Source: Deltaproteobacteria bacterium (lineage in GTDB: Bacteria; Desulfobacterota; Desulfomonilia; UBA1062). From it: a stretch of 64,000 nt of DNA. Position numbers and translations under genes: made by a program. Of this stretch, positions 7,179-15,979 are shown one piece after another. The notes beneath the pieces are model-generated. The model ran no database searches. It saw only the letters and a program-made list of their open reading frames with translations, and was not told where the DNA came from. The stretch is from the NCBI GenBank assembly GCA_018433775.1, contig JAHDQN010000029.1:94850-158849 (forward strand). Reading direction: 5' to 3'. Numbering within the stretch: position 1 is the stretch's first letter; every line of letters begins with the position of its first letter.

Positions 7179-8396
7179 ATGGAGATGCCGTTTCTGCGCT
7201 GGATAATAATACTCTCCCTTGCCCTTGTGCCCGGTTGTTCGTACTTCGATGACGATGATGACGACGATGTGGTCGCTGCCGAGCAGATCATCGCCTGGTC
7301 CACGGTCGATGCGGGAGGATGGCACAATCTCGGCCTGAAGTCCGACGGCACCCTGTGGGCGTGGGGCGACAACGATCAGGGCCAGCTCGGGCTCGGGAAC
7401 TGGAGGGAGCGCCTGGCTCCCGAGCGGGTGGGCGTCGATGCCGACTGGGTATCCGTCAGCGCCGGCGGGATGCACAGCCTGGCGCTCAGGGCAAACGGCA
7501 CGCTCTGGGCCTGGGGGCTCAATCTGCACGGCCAGCTCGGAACCGGCAACTTCTGGAGGGTCTCGTCCCTGCCCGCCCAGACGCATGTTGCCGGGGCCGA
7601 CTGGGTTGCCGCAAGCGCCGGTGAACACCACAGCCTCGGCCTGAAGGCAGGCGGCACCCTGTGGGCGTGCGGCAACAATGAAAGGGGCCAGCTCGGCGAC
7701 GGCACAACGCAGGTCAGATCGAGCTTCACGCAGGTGGGTACGGACGCCGACTGGGCAGAGGTGAGCGCAGGAAGCATGCACACCCTGGCGCTCAAGACAG
7801 ACGGCACGCTGTGGGCATGGGGCGACAACAACAGAGGCCAGCTGGGCTTCGACGATCCCGAGGCGAAATATCTGCCCGGCAGGGTCACGGAAGAGTCCGA
7901 CTGGGTGGCCGTCAGCGCGGGAAGAGAACACAGCCTTGCCCTGAAAGCAGACGGCACGCTGTGGGCCTGGGGGGCGAACGACTCAGGCCAGCTCGGTGAC
8001 GGATCCATGGAAGACAGAAGCGCGCCTGCACCGGTGAATGAAGAGTCCGACTGGGTGGCCGTCAGCGCGGGAAAGGGGCACAGCCTTGCCCTGAAATCGG
8101 ACGGCACGCTGTGGGCCTGGGGGGGCAATGGATCCGGCCAGCTCGGTGACGGCACCTTTGAAGGCAGCAGCGTGCCGGTGCTTGTCGACAGCAGCCTTGC
8201 GTGGACCCTGGTCAGCGCCGGCGGCGCCCATTCCCTGGGAATCATTTCCGAGGGGGCGCTGTGGGCCTGGGGGGCGAACAGCGAGGGCCAGCTCGGAGAC
8301 GGCACCGAGGTCTTGAAGGGCGTCCCGGTCATCTCAGGCGAGATCGCGGCGGAAGAGGAGGAGGGAGAGGAAGAGGCTGAAGCCTCGACCCAATAG
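7179..8396 (+). CDS. RCC1-repeat lipoprotein, seven repeats
   Basis: Secreted, lipid-anchored beta-propeller protein of 405 aa. A signal peptide ends in the lipobox LVPGC with Cys20 as lipidation site; Ser at +2 suggests the outer membrane. A seven-residue Asp run (gat/gac codons) follows. Seven RCC1-type repeats of about 50 residues follow, each with the core DGTLWAWG..N..GQLGDG; the third has WACG instead of WAWG. Seven repeats fit one closed propeller. The tail is Glu-rich. ATG at 7179 has GAGGGGGG upstream. It stands alone between a divergent operon and a convergent radical SAM gene. A second protein of the same plan is at 46626-48209. Binding partner unknown. Confidence 0.9.
   Translation: MEMPFLRWIIILSLALVPGCSYFDDDDDDDVVAAEQIIAWSTVDAGGWHNLGLKSDGTLWAWGDNDQGQLGLGNWRERLAPERVGVDADWVSVSAGGMHSLALRANGTLWAWGLNLHGQLGTGNFWRVSSLPAQTHVAGADWVAASAGEHHSLGLKAGGTLWACGNNERGQLGDGTTQVRSSFTQVGTDADWAEVSAGSMHTLALKTDGTLWAWGDNNRGQLGFDDPEAKYLPGRVTEESDWVAVSAGREHSLALKADGTLWAWGANDSGQLGDGSMEDRSAPAPVNEESDWVAVSAGKGHSLALKSDGTLWAWGGNGSGQLGDGTFEGSSVPVLVDSSLAWTLVSAGGAHSLGIISEGALWAWGANSEGQLGDGTEVLKGVPVISGEIAAEEEEGEEEAEASTQ
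7890..8189 (+). repeat. Recently duplicated 150-bp RCC1 unit
   Basis: Two adjacent 150-bp units (7890-8039 and 8040-8189) encode one RCC1 repeat each. Their first 34 bases are identical and long further stretches match, e.g. the segment coding for HSLALK..DGTLWAWG. The exact 150-bp offset equals 50 codons, so unit gain or loss keeps the reading frame. Confidence 0.75.
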
Positions 8397-8469
8397 CGGC
8401 CCGGAGTGGCCTCGGCAGCGGTTGATCGCCCGGTTTCGTTCCCGGCCGTCACAAAGAGCGATGCAACCG

Positions 8470-9369
8470 TCAGATCACCGAGGGGATGGATTCGTAGTGG
8501 GCGATCCTCTGGCGCTCGGGCAATGCGAGGAAGGCATCGACGATCCCGAGCATCCGGTCTTTTTCGGCGTTGAGCCTGCCGAAGACCTGCAGATAGTTGT
8601 TCGCATGGTCGCAGGCAAAGGTCGAGCCTTCGGCATCGAGGCCCTCGAGCAGATGTTTGAGCTCCAGCACGGTGCCTTCCGGCGTCTGCTCCTTAAACTC
8701 CCCGGTCTTCAGCTTTTCCGAGAGCCGGGACAGGGGGTGGATGTAGAGCCTCCTGATCCGGATAAAGTGGGGTTTCACCTCGTTGAGTACCTTGGCCGAC
8801 TCCCCGGCGTGTTCCTCCCAGAGTTCCCGTCCGCCCAGGCCCAGGAGAAAGTAAAAGCTGAGCTCCATGCCCGTTGCCATAACCTTCCTTCCCGCATCGA
8901 CAAGCTGCCTCTGGCTGGTGCCTTTTTTCTGGAGCCTCAAGACCTGGTCGCAGCCGCTCTCGAACCCCACGTGCACCCGGTCCAGTCCTGCTTCTGAGAG
9001 GGCTGAAAGATCCTCCTGAGATTTTTTCGCCAGGCTCGAGGCCCTGCCGTAGGAGGTGATCCGCTTCAGGCGGGGGAACTTGATCCTGAGGTGCCGGAGC
9101 ACCTCGATCAGAAAAGAGGCATCCAGGTTCAGGGGATCGGCGTCTCCCAAAAAGGCCGTGGTGAAGATATCGCCATACCTCTCGGAAAGGGAGTCGATGT
9201 CCTTCAGGACATCTTCCAGGCTCCGCTGCGAGTAGGGCACGCCGAAGAGGTCGTAGATGCCGCAGAAGGCGCAGCGGTTCCAGTGACAGCCGCGGACGAC
9301 TCTGACCAGCAGGCTCCTTGCCTCGCTCGGCGGCCGGATAACCAGTTGTTCGGGAACATGCATGATCAT
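8470..9369 (-). CDS. Radical SAM protein with a CX4CX2C cluster motif
   Basis: Radical SAM enzyme of 299 aa, B12-independent by appearance. The cluster motif is GCHWNRCAFCGIY (Cys at about residues 28, 33 and 36), spaced CX4CX2C rather than the usual CX3CX2C. Also visible are FLGDADPLNLD (GGE-like strand), ITSYGRASSL and VHVGFESGCDQVL, typical of the Elp3/coproporphyrinogen-oxidase-like radical SAM fold. A paralogue is at 13432-14310 with the same N-terminal pattern (PPSEGRSL...GCSWNKCLFC). No Shine-Dalgarno is evident before ATG 9369; ATG 9363 is an alternative. Convergent with the RCC1 gene. Substrate unknown. Confidence 0.88.
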   Translation of the reverse strand: MIMHVPEQLVIRPPSEARSLLVRVVRGCHWNRCAFCGIYDLFGVPYSQRSLEDVLKDIDSLSERYGDIFTTAFLGDADPLNLDASFLIEVLRHLRIKFPRLKRITSYGRASSLAKKSQEDLSALSEAGLDRVHVGFESGCDQVLRLQKKGTSQRQLVDAGRKVMATGMELSFYFLLGLGGRELWEEHAGESAKVLNEVKPHFIRIRRLYIHPLSRLSEKLKTGEFKEQTPEGTVLELKHLLEGLDAEGSTFACDHANNYLQVFGRLNAEKDRMLGIVDAFLALPERQRIAHYESIPSVI

Positions 9370-9641
9370 CTTTATAGGAGGAATATCCCGTCAGGTCAAG
9401 AAAGTGGACAGCGCTTGCCCCGGGAGGGACACGAGTGCAACTCCTCTCTGATCCCCGGCGGCCTGGGGCCAAGCAGCCGATGCCCGTGGTCCTCGGGAAT
9501 CGTCTCCGGACGGCCCCCCATCGGGAAAGGAGGTGAGCAGGGAGAGATTTTCCCGTTTCAGGATTCGGGATTCTGCGTCTGCGGTCGCGCCCGGGGGGCA
9601 CTGCCGGTGAAGCCCCCTCACAAAAGGCACGGATTCCCGGA

Positions 9642-10208
9642 TTAACCGACCATCCCGGGAGGGGCCCATTCGATGGGCTCGCCCGTCATCTTCTCGGCAA
9701 CGGACTTGTACTTCTCGTGGATCATCCTCCGGTCGAACTCCTGGAACTCACGCATCATTTCATCCAGCTCTTCCTTGTTGAAGTAGTCCATGGACTGGTG
9801 GAAGAAATCCTTGTCTTCCTTGCGGATGTGTTCCGGGTAGAACCGGGCCAGAGACTGGAGGTGGCCGGTTATCTCCTCCACCGTGTCCTGGCCTTCAAGG
9901 TACCTCTCGGTTGCGGCCACGAGCTTCTTCACAAGGCTCCGTGCATGGACGTGCTCGTTGATGAGCTCTACCATGATGGCCCGGTGCTCGGGCAACATGT
10001 CTTTGTTCTCGAGCCTCCGAAAGAGGATGTCCTCCTCCTTGCCATGGTGCGTGCGGTCGGCATAGGTTCTGATGAAATCGACAGCGGTCTGGATGAAGGC
10101 CGTATCCACCCGGTTCGTCTGTCCGATCCCGGCGATCTGATCGGGGAAAAGGCCGATGACCCGCTCGATGAGCCGGTGCTCCCACATCAGGATTCCAACA
10201 GGTTTCAT
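9642..10208 (-). CDS. Hemerythrin-like (HHE) protein
   Basis: Predicted diiron-binding four-helix protein, 188 aa. Metal-ligand patterns are visible in order: MWEHRLIERV, THHGKEEDIL, INEHVHARSL and FYPEHIRKEDKDFF. ATG at 10208 (MKPVGILMWEH) is chosen because GGGAGGG lies 6 bases upstream; an in-frame ATG at 10238 lacks one. It is longer than single-domain bacteriohemerythrin and carries a C-terminal helix rich in Glu/Met (DEMMREFQEFDRRM). Such proteins bind O2 or NO and protect anaerobes or store iron. It is transcribed divergently from the NDK-like gene. Confidence 0.88.
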   Translation of the reverse strand: MKPVGILMWEHRLIERVIGLFPDQIAGIGQTNRVDTAFIQTAVDFIRTYADRTHHGKEEDILFRRLENKDMLPEHRAIMVELINEHVHARSLVKKLVAATERYLEGQDTVEEITGHLQSLARFYPEHIRKEDKDFFHQSMDYFNKEELDEMMREFQEFDRRMIHEKYKSVAEKMTGEPIEWAPPGMVG

Positions 10209-10458
10209 ACCGTAACCCTCCCTTTTTTCTCTTATCATCTATGGTAAGGCCTGGCGGTCCTTCGTCAAGGCCGGCGATGCAAATGGCTGCAGAGAGACCT
10301 GCCGGTGCAGTTCGAGGAAAGGGAAGATTTATCTGTTGATGAACAGTTAATATTATACTAGAGAAAACGGTGCCAGTTGCGAGCGGGACGGTTCCGCCCC
10401 TTTTCGGGAAAACCGGGACCGGTCGCGCAATCAAATCATTACCGGCAAGGAGGATTAC

Positions 10459-11199
10459 ATGACAACGGAGAATCTCGAGCAGTCGCTTGTGCTCATCAAG
10501 CCCGATGCGCTGAAGAATTCGCTGACCGGATACATACTCTCGCAGTTTTCGGAATTCCATACCGGCCTTCGTTTCGCGGCCTTGAAGGTGGTTTCGGTGA
10601 ACCTCGTTCTGGCAGAGGAGCACTATGCCGAGCACAAGGGCAAGTTTTTCTACCCGCCCCTGCTCGACTATATCCGGGGATACCTCCACTACCCCGACGA
10701 TCCCCGGAAGCGCAGGGTCATCGCCATCGTCTACCAGGGCCCGGGCGCCATCAGGAAGATTCGGGATATCTGCGGTCCCACCAATCCCCATGATGCCCGC
10801 GTACAGCGGCCCGGGTGCATCCGGGCGCTGGGCACGGTGGTGCCGGTCAAGGACGAAGAGGGGAAGATCGTCGGGGACCGGGTCGACAACCTCATCCATG
10901 CGTCCGCCAACCCCGGGGATGCCGAGCGCGAGATAAAGCTCTGGTTCAAGCCCACGGATATCCCGGCGATCATGCGGCAGTATCCCACGGAGATCAACGA
11001 AGAGCACTATTACTACAAGGACGGTGCCGTATCCACCGAGTACCGGCCGGGGAGCTTCTGCTTCATATCTCCCGGAGACCTCGTCTGGAAATCCGACCTT
11101 GATACGCTCGGGCTGATCGTTGCGGGCAAAGAGGCTCCGCTTACGGTGAACGCCGTGGTGGCGAAGTATCTCATCAACAAGGAGAGCGAGAGCCTGTAG
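10459..11199 (+). CDS. Enlarged nucleoside diphosphate kinase-like protein
   Basis: 246 aa, versus about 140 aa for ordinary NDK. NDK landmarks are present: LVLIKPDALKNSLTGYIL at the N-terminus, GPTNPHDARVQRPGCIRALG, and the active-site histidine in NLIHASANPGDAE (His147). About 18 residues are inserted between the GCIRALG and NLIHAS segments, and about 85 extra C-terminal residues include an EHYYYKDGAVSTEYRPGSF motif. Because the active-site His is kept, phosphotransfer between NTP and NDP is plausible, but the additions may give another nucleotide-related role. ATG 10459 follows a perfect AAGGAGG. It is separated by 85 bp from the TrmO-like gene. Confidence 0.85.
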   Translation: MTTENLEQSLVLIKPDALKNSLTGYILSQFSEFHTGLRFAALKVVSVNLVLAEEHYAEHKGKFFYPPLLDYIRGYLHYPDDPRKRRVIAIVYQGPGAIRKIRDICGPTNPHDARVQRPGCIRALGTVVPVKDEEGKIVGDRVDNLIHASANPGDAEREIKLWFKPTDIPAIMRQYPTEINEEHYYYKDGAVSTEYRPGSFCFISPGDLVWKSDLDTLGLIVAGKEAPLTVNAVVAKYLINKESESL

Positions 11200-11284
11200 C
11201 GGTCGGAAAGTGCTTTTTCATTGCCGGAGGAGAGAGAATCCTTCTGATCACGTACGAAAAGATTTCAGATAAGGAAATTCATCC

Positions 11285-11680
11285 ATGAAGGTCTGTTATG
11301 AGGCCATCGGAGAGATGCATTGCGAGGTAAAAGATCCTGCGAGCGCTCCCCGTTTTTATACCGCGTCCGCGGTCAAGGGGATCATCGAGATCTACGAGCC
11401 TTTCCTGGAAGGTATGGACTCGCTGCAGGAGTACGAGCAGATCGTGGTCCTCTTTCACTTCCATCTTTCCGAGGGATATGCGCTGAAACAGAAGAGCCCC
11501 ACGGGCAGGACAAAGGGCGTATTCAGCCTGTGTTCGCCCATGAGGCCCAATGCCATCGGCATGTCCGTTCTGAAGCTCGTGAAGGTCGAGCCCCCGTTTC
11601 TGCATGTGGAGCACGTGGATCTCGTTGACGGCACCCCGATCCTGGACATCAAGCCTTTTAAGCCGCCGGAAGGGCGCTGA
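11285..11680 (+). CDS. TsaA/TrmO family protein (UPF0066)
   Basis: 131-aa single-domain protein of the TsaA/TrmO beta-barrel family. E. coli TrmO (YaeB, 235 aa) uses SAM to methylate N6 of t6A37 in tRNA-Thr. The conserved block is present as SPMRPNAIGMSVLKLVKVE (compare RPNPIG.S...L), preceded by LFHFHLSEGY and followed by VDLVDGTPILDIKPF (DG.P.LDIKPY). It lacks the C-terminal domain of TrmO, so it corresponds to the short archaeal/deltaproteobacterial form; whether it modifies tRNA or another substrate is unknown. AAGGAA lies 9 bases before the ATG. Confidence 0.82.
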   Translation: MKVCYEAIGEMHCEVKDPASAPRFYTASAVKGIIEIYEPFLEGMDSLQEYEQIVVLFHFHLSEGYALKQKSPTGRTKGVFSLCSPMRPNAIGMSVLKLVKVEPPFLHVEHVDLVDGTPILDIKPFKPPEGR

Positions 11681-11771
11681 CGGGGCACCCGCGCGTGCTG
11701 ATGTTCCAACAAGGATTGAATTTTTCAACCCAATATGATTAGTACTTCAGAGACAGCTCGGGGGTGTTAAG

Positions 11772-13457
11772 GTGATATACGAAATTCTTCTCGCGACGCT
11801 CGGAGGCCTAGGCCTCTTTCTCTTCGGGATGCATCTGATGTCGGATGCGCTCCAGAGGATAGCCGGGTCGGGACTGCGCCGCATACTGGAGAAGCTCACC
11901 ACGAACAGGGTCGTTGCTGTCATTGCCGGCACGGCCATTACCGCCATCATCCAGAGCTCGAGCGCCACCACGGTGATGACCGTGGGCCTGGTGAACGCCG
12001 GGCTCATGTCCATGCAGCAGGCCCTCGGAGTGGTCATCGGCGCCAACATCGGCACCACGGTGACCGCCCAGATCATCGCCTTCAAGCTCACGGACATCGC
12101 GCTGCCCATGGTGGGGGTGGGCATGTTCATGAAGATCCTGAGCAAACGGGAGAGGGTCCGCTACTGGGGCGATTTCCTTCTGGGCTTCGGCATGCTCTTC
12201 TACGGCATGCTCGTCATGAAGACCGGGGTCATGCCCCTGAGAGACGCCCCGTGGGTGTGCGACGTCTTCATCCACTTTTCCAGCACGCCGGTCCTGGGGG
12301 TGCTGGTGGGAGCCGTCATGACCATGATCTTCCAGAGCAGCTCGGCCACCGTGGGCCTGGTCATCGCCCTGGCCTCCAGCGGGGTGGTGGGTTTCCCCGG
12401 GGCTGCGGCGCTCGTTCTGGGGGACAATGTCGGGACCACCATCACGGCCCAGCTGGCCTCCATCGGCACCAGCGTCTCGGCCAGGCGGGTCGCCCGGGCC
12501 CACTTCCTCTTCAACCTCTTCGGGGTCTGCGTCATACTCGTCATTTTCCCGTATTTCGTCCAATTCGTCGACCATATCACCCCCGGCGACCCGATGCAGG
12601 TGGCGGCGGCGGGGGCCGTGCCCTATGCCGCAAGGCACGTGGCCAACCTCCACACCATATTCAACGTGACCAACTGCCTGCTCTTCCTTCCCTTCCTGGG
12701 GGCGCTCGGGTGGGTCGCCTCGCTCATCACCCCCGGTGAAGAAAAGCCCAGGATTTTCCGGCTGGAGTCGCTCGCGCCCACCATTTTCGAAACCCCCTCG
12801 TTCGCCCTGGACGAGGCGCGCCAGGAGCTGGATTACATGGGCTCGGAGGTGTTCCGGATGCTCTCGGCGGCGGAGAAGCCCCTGCTGGACAACAAGGGAA
12901 CGGAAAAATTCCTGGAAGAGATCGACAAGACCGAGAATATCGTCGACTCGCTCCAGAAGGAGATCAACACCTATCTCACCGAGCTCTCGCGCAACTCCAT
13001 CACGGAAAAACAGTCGCGCGAGGTCTTTTCCATGCTCCAGATCGTGAGCAACCTCGAGAGGATCGGGGACCACTGCGAGAGCATCGGGAAGCTCTGCAAG
13101 CGCCGCAACGACTTCAGCCTTGATTTCTCCGAAGGAGGCAGGCAGGAGCTCTCGCTCATCTATCACCACACGCAGATGTTCTTAAAGACCGTGGTCGACG
13201 CCATCACCGATACTCCGGACGATCTCATGGAGCAGGTGCAGAGCTTCGAGCCAAGGCTCAACGCCATGCGCTGGGAGATGAGGGTCAATCACATGGACCG
13301 GCTCAAGACCTACAAGTGCGACGCTGATGCCGGCCTCATCTTCATCGATATCCTGACCAGCTTCGAAAAAATCGGCGACCACGCGTATAATATTGCAGAG
13401 TCACTGTCCGGATTGACTCTGGGAGGAACCCGTGAATTACGATATGCCACTGTATAG
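11772..13457 (+). CDS. Na/Pi cotransporter family protein with PhoU-like C-terminus
   Basis: 561-aa inner-membrane protein of the NptA/YjbB (Na+/phosphate symporter) family. Two inverted half-repeats each carry the QSSSAT signature (AIIQSSSATTVM and IFQSSSATVGLV), along with GANIGTTVTAQ and GDNVGTTITAQ. After roughly eight membrane segments, residues about 340-550 form a PhoU-like helical domain (MLQIVSNLERIGDHCESI and FEKIGDHAYNIAES). It starts with GTG at 11772, after GGGGG; no ATG fits. Its last 26 bp overlap the radical SAM gene, so the two are co-expressed. Expected role: sodium-coupled phosphate movement or phosphate homeostasis. Confidence 0.92.
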   Translation: MIYEILLATLGGLGLFLFGMHLMSDALQRIAGSGLRRILEKLTTNRVVAVIAGTAITAIIQSSSATTVMTVGLVNAGLMSMQQALGVVIGANIGTTVTAQIIAFKLTDIALPMVGVGMFMKILSKRERVRYWGDFLLGFGMLFYGMLVMKTGVMPLRDAPWVCDVFIHFSSTPVLGVLVGAVMTMIFQSSSATVGLVIALASSGVVGFPGAAALVLGDNVGTTITAQLASIGTSVSARRVARAHFLFNLFGVCVILVIFPYFVQFVDHITPGDPMQVAAAGAVPYAARHVANLHTIFNVTNCLLFLPFLGALGWVASLITPGEEKPRIFRLESLAPTIFETPSFALDEARQELDYMGSEVFRMLSAAEKPLLDNKGTEKFLEEIDKTENIVDSLQKEINTYLTELSRNSITEKQSREVFSMLQIVSNLERIGDHCESIGKLCKRRNDFSLDFSEGGRQELSLIYHHTQMFLKTVVDAITDTPDDLMEQVQSFEPRLNAMRWEMRVNHMDRLKTYKCDADAGLIFIDILTSFEKIGDHAYNIAESLSGLTLGGTRELRYATV

Positions 13458-14310
13458 GCCGCCGTCCGAGGGGCGGTCGCTGATATTCCAGATCACGCTC
13501 GGATGTTCGTGGAACAAGTGCCTGTTCTGCGGGATGTACAAGGGCAAGCGATTCCGGGTGCGGCCCTGGGAGGAGATCGAAAAGGACATTACCGAGATGT
13601 CCTGGATGATGCCCGACACCCGCAAGGTTTTTCTCGCCGACGGCGATCCCTTGGGCGTGGACACCGGTTTTCTCATCAGGGTGCTGGATCTCATCAATGA
13701 GAAGTTTCCCCGCCTGGAGCGGATCAGCACCTATGCCGGCCCCACCAACCTCATGGAGAAGAGCCTCGAAGAGCTCAGGGAGCTGAGCGAGCGCAAGCTC
13801 GACGTCCTGTATCTCGGCATCGAGACCGGGAACGACGCCCTGCTGAAAAAGATCTGCAAGGGCGCCACGGCCGACGAGATCATCGAGGGGAGCAGAAAGG
13901 CCATCGATGCGGGCCTGCGGATGTCCACCTTCATCATCTTAGGCCTGGGAGGAGTGGAGGGGAGCTTCGATCACGCCAAGGACTCGGCCCGCGTGGCCAA
14001 TGCCATCGATCCCCAGTTCCTGGCCTGTCTCACCCTCATGCTCGGGCAGTACGAGGAAATCTACGAGAAGAAGCTCATGGGGGGCAACTTCAAGCTGATC
14101 GACCGGCTGCAGTCGCTCCAGGAGCTCCGGTGGTTCGTGGAGGATCTCGACGTGTCCGACTGCAAGTTCGGGACCGAGCACGCGTCAAACTATCTCCCCC
14201 TGAACGGCCGCCTTCCCGAAGATAAGGAGCGGATCCTGGAGATCATCGACCGGGCGCTCAAGGGCGGCAGGTCCGGGATGCTCCGCCCGGAGTGGCTGCG
14301 GGGGCTCTAG
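13432..14310 (+). CDS. Radical SAM protein, paralogue of the gene at 8470-9369
   Basis: 292 aa radical SAM enzyme. The cluster motif GCSWNKCLFCGMY has CX4CX2C spacing. VFLADGDPLGVD, ISTYAGPTNLMEKS, VLYLGIETGNDALLKKI and STFIILGLGGVEGS follow the usual radical SAM order. Start GTG 13432 is chosen over ATG 13444 because GGGAGGA lies 4 bases upstream of the GTG. It overlaps the phosphate cotransporter gene by 26 bp. The C-terminal CKFGTEHASNYLPLNGRLPEDKE resembles CDHANNYLQVFGRLNAEKD of the paralogue, so this family shares an H-A-(S/N)-N-Y-L motif. Substrate unknown. Confidence 0.88.
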   Translation: MNYDMPLYRPPSEGRSLIFQITLGCSWNKCLFCGMYKGKRFRVRPWEEIEKDITEMSWMMPDTRKVFLADGDPLGVDTGFLIRVLDLINEKFPRLERISTYAGPTNLMEKSLEELRELSERKLDVLYLGIETGNDALLKKICKGATADEIIEGSRKAIDAGLRMSTFIILGLGGVEGSFDHAKDSARVANAIDPQFLACLTLMLGQYEEIYEKKLMGGNFKLIDRLQSLQELRWFVEDLDVSDCKFGTEHASNYLPLNGRLPEDKERILEIIDRALKGGRSGMLRPEWLRGL

Positions 14311-14710
14311 CCCCTCCCTGTCCAGGATCGGCAGTCTCCCGCCCCTTCCCGTCTCTCCATCGAGCGCAGAGAGAAGCGCCCGATCGTCTTGGGTGGCCGT
14401 GGCGCTGTTCCACTGCTCATTCGTCCCAAAGGATACGAAGGCTGCTTGAGGCCGGACGTTCACTTGTCTGCCCGGAATAATGCCTGCCACGCTTTTTTCA
14501 GTCGGATGCAGCAGGGTATTCCATGACCGGGGGAGTTTAACAAAGATACAGTCGCCAAGCCGGTGCGGTCGATCAGAGACGCCCGGGGGAAAGTCATCCC
14601 GGTAAGGCCTGAGACCCGAGGCCGGCCGCTTCGGGGCGCAACCGACGGTGAAGCCTGATTGACAGATGCGGGCACAATGAGATACCAATGGGTTAATTCG
14701 GAGGAAGATT
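14311..14710. other. Intergenic region upstream of hisS
   Basis: 400 bp without a credible gene. Near its end TTGACA (14659-14664) is followed after 18 bp by TACCAA (14683-14688), a possible weak promoter for hisS; the 5' UTR would be about 20 nt. No T-box, riboswitch or tRNA was recognised. Confidence 0.45.
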
Positions 14711-15979
14711 GTGGACGTGAAAGCAATACGTGGAATGAGCGACATCCTCCCCGGCGACGTGCCAAAGTGGAGGTTTGTGGAAGAGACCGTCAGGAAGGTT
14801 TTTGGCCTCTACGGGTTCGTGGAGCTGCGGACACCGGTCCTGGAGCGGACGGAGCTGTTTCTCCGCGGCATCGGCAACGAAACCGATGTAGTGGAAAAGC
14901 AGATGTACACCTTTACCGACAAGTCGGGGTCCTCGTTGAGCCTGCGGCCCGAAGCCACGGCATCGGTGCTGAGGGCCGTCATCGAGCATGGTCTTCTTTC
15001 GGAAGACCCCATCCGGAAGATCTTCAGCATGGGGCCCATGTTCCGGTACGAGAGGCCGCAGAAGGGGAGATACCGCCAGTTTCATCAGATCAATGCCGAG
15101 CGGCTCGGCGAAGGCGGGCCGTTCAGCGATGCCGAGACGCTTCAGATGGCATATGCACTGGCGAGCGCCCTGGGTCTGAAAGGGCTTGCCATGGAGGTGA
15201 ACTCCCTGGGGTGCGAGACCTGCCGCGAGGAATTCAAAAAGGCGCTCCAGGCTTATCTCAGCAAGCAGGCTGACCGGCTCTGCGCCGACTGCGCGAGGCG
15301 GATGGCCACGAACCCGCTCCGGGTTCTGGACTGCAAGGTGGTTTCCTGCAAACAGGCCGCCGAGGGCGCTCCTGTCATCGAAGACTATCTCTGCGAAGAG
15401 TGCAGGGACCACTACGATCAGGTGCTGTCTTATCTGAAAAGCTTCGGTGTGCCCTATGCGAAGAACCCCTCCCTGGTCAGGGGGCTCGATTACTATACCA
15501 GGACCACCTTCGAGATCACGGCCAAGGGCCTGGGCTCGCAGAATGCCATTGCCGGGGGCGGGAGGTACGACAACCTCGTGAAGGTCCTGGGGGGCCCGGA
15601 CGCCCCCGGGATCGGCTTCGCCTTCGGGGTGGAGCGGGTCATCCTGCTTCTGGAGGAGAGGGACGCCCGGGAAGAGGGGTGTTTCGTGGTGGCCCAGGGA
15701 GACGAGAGGGTGAAGACCGCCGCCGTAGGGCTGCTCTCGGAGCTCCGTTCTGCAGGGATACCGGCCCAGGCGGTCCCGGAGAAGAGCTTCAAGGCCCAGA
15801 TGCGGCGTGCCGGCAAGTCCGGATATCCCTTCTGCGCAATCATCGGCCAGGACGAGCTGGAGAAATCCCTGGTAACCGTCAAGGACCTGGAAACCTCTTC
15901 GCAGGTTCAGGTTCCGCACACCGAGGCGCGGGAGAAGATACGCACGCTTCTGAAGGACAGAAAAGGAGAAAGCCGGTGA
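14711..15979 (+). CDS. hisS: Histidyl-tRNA synthetase
   Basis: Class II aminoacyl-tRNA synthetase, 422 aa, charging tRNA-His with histidine. Class II motifs are visible: motif 2 region [20 protein letters not shown], the histidine-binding [26 protein letters not shown], and motif 3 [16 protein letters not shown]; the anticodon-binding domain occupies roughly residues 325-420. GTG start at 14711 with GGAGGAAG 5 bases upstream. It overlaps aspS by 4 bp (GTGA), the common hisS-aspS pairing. A Cys-rich insert (CETC...CADCARR...CEEC) as in many bacterial HisRS lies around residues 170-235. Confidence 0.96.
   Translation: MDVKAIRGMSDILPGDVPKWRFVEETVRKVFGLYGFVELRTPVLERTELFLRGIGNETDVVEKQMYTFTDKSGSSLSLRPEATASVLRAVIEHGLLSEDPIRKIFSMGPMFRYERPQKGRYRQFHQINAERLGEGGPFSDAETLQMAYALASALGLKGLAMEVNSLGCETCREEFKKALQAYLSKQADRLCADCARRMATNPLRVLDCKVVSCKQAAEGAPVIEDYLCEECRDHYDQVLSYLKSFGVPYAKNPSLVRGLDYYTRTTFEITAKGLGSQNAIAGGGRYDNLVKVLGGPDAPGIGFAFGVERVILLLEERDAREEGCFVVAQGDERVKTAAVGLLSELRSAGIPAQAVPEKSFKAQMRRAGKSGYPFCAIIGQDELEKSLVTVKDLETSSQVQVPHTEAREKIRTLLKDRKGESR

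Noticed and set aside
14311..14710. T-box or His attenuator upstream of hisS
   Set aside because: No T-box sequence, no His-codon run next to a terminator, and no strong intrinsic terminator in the region.
15400..15975. N-terminal extension of aspS into hisS
   Set aside because: The frame is open but the translation is arginine/glycine-rich antisense-like sequence; GTG 15976 with AAGGAG and a GTGA overlap gives the normal AspRS start.
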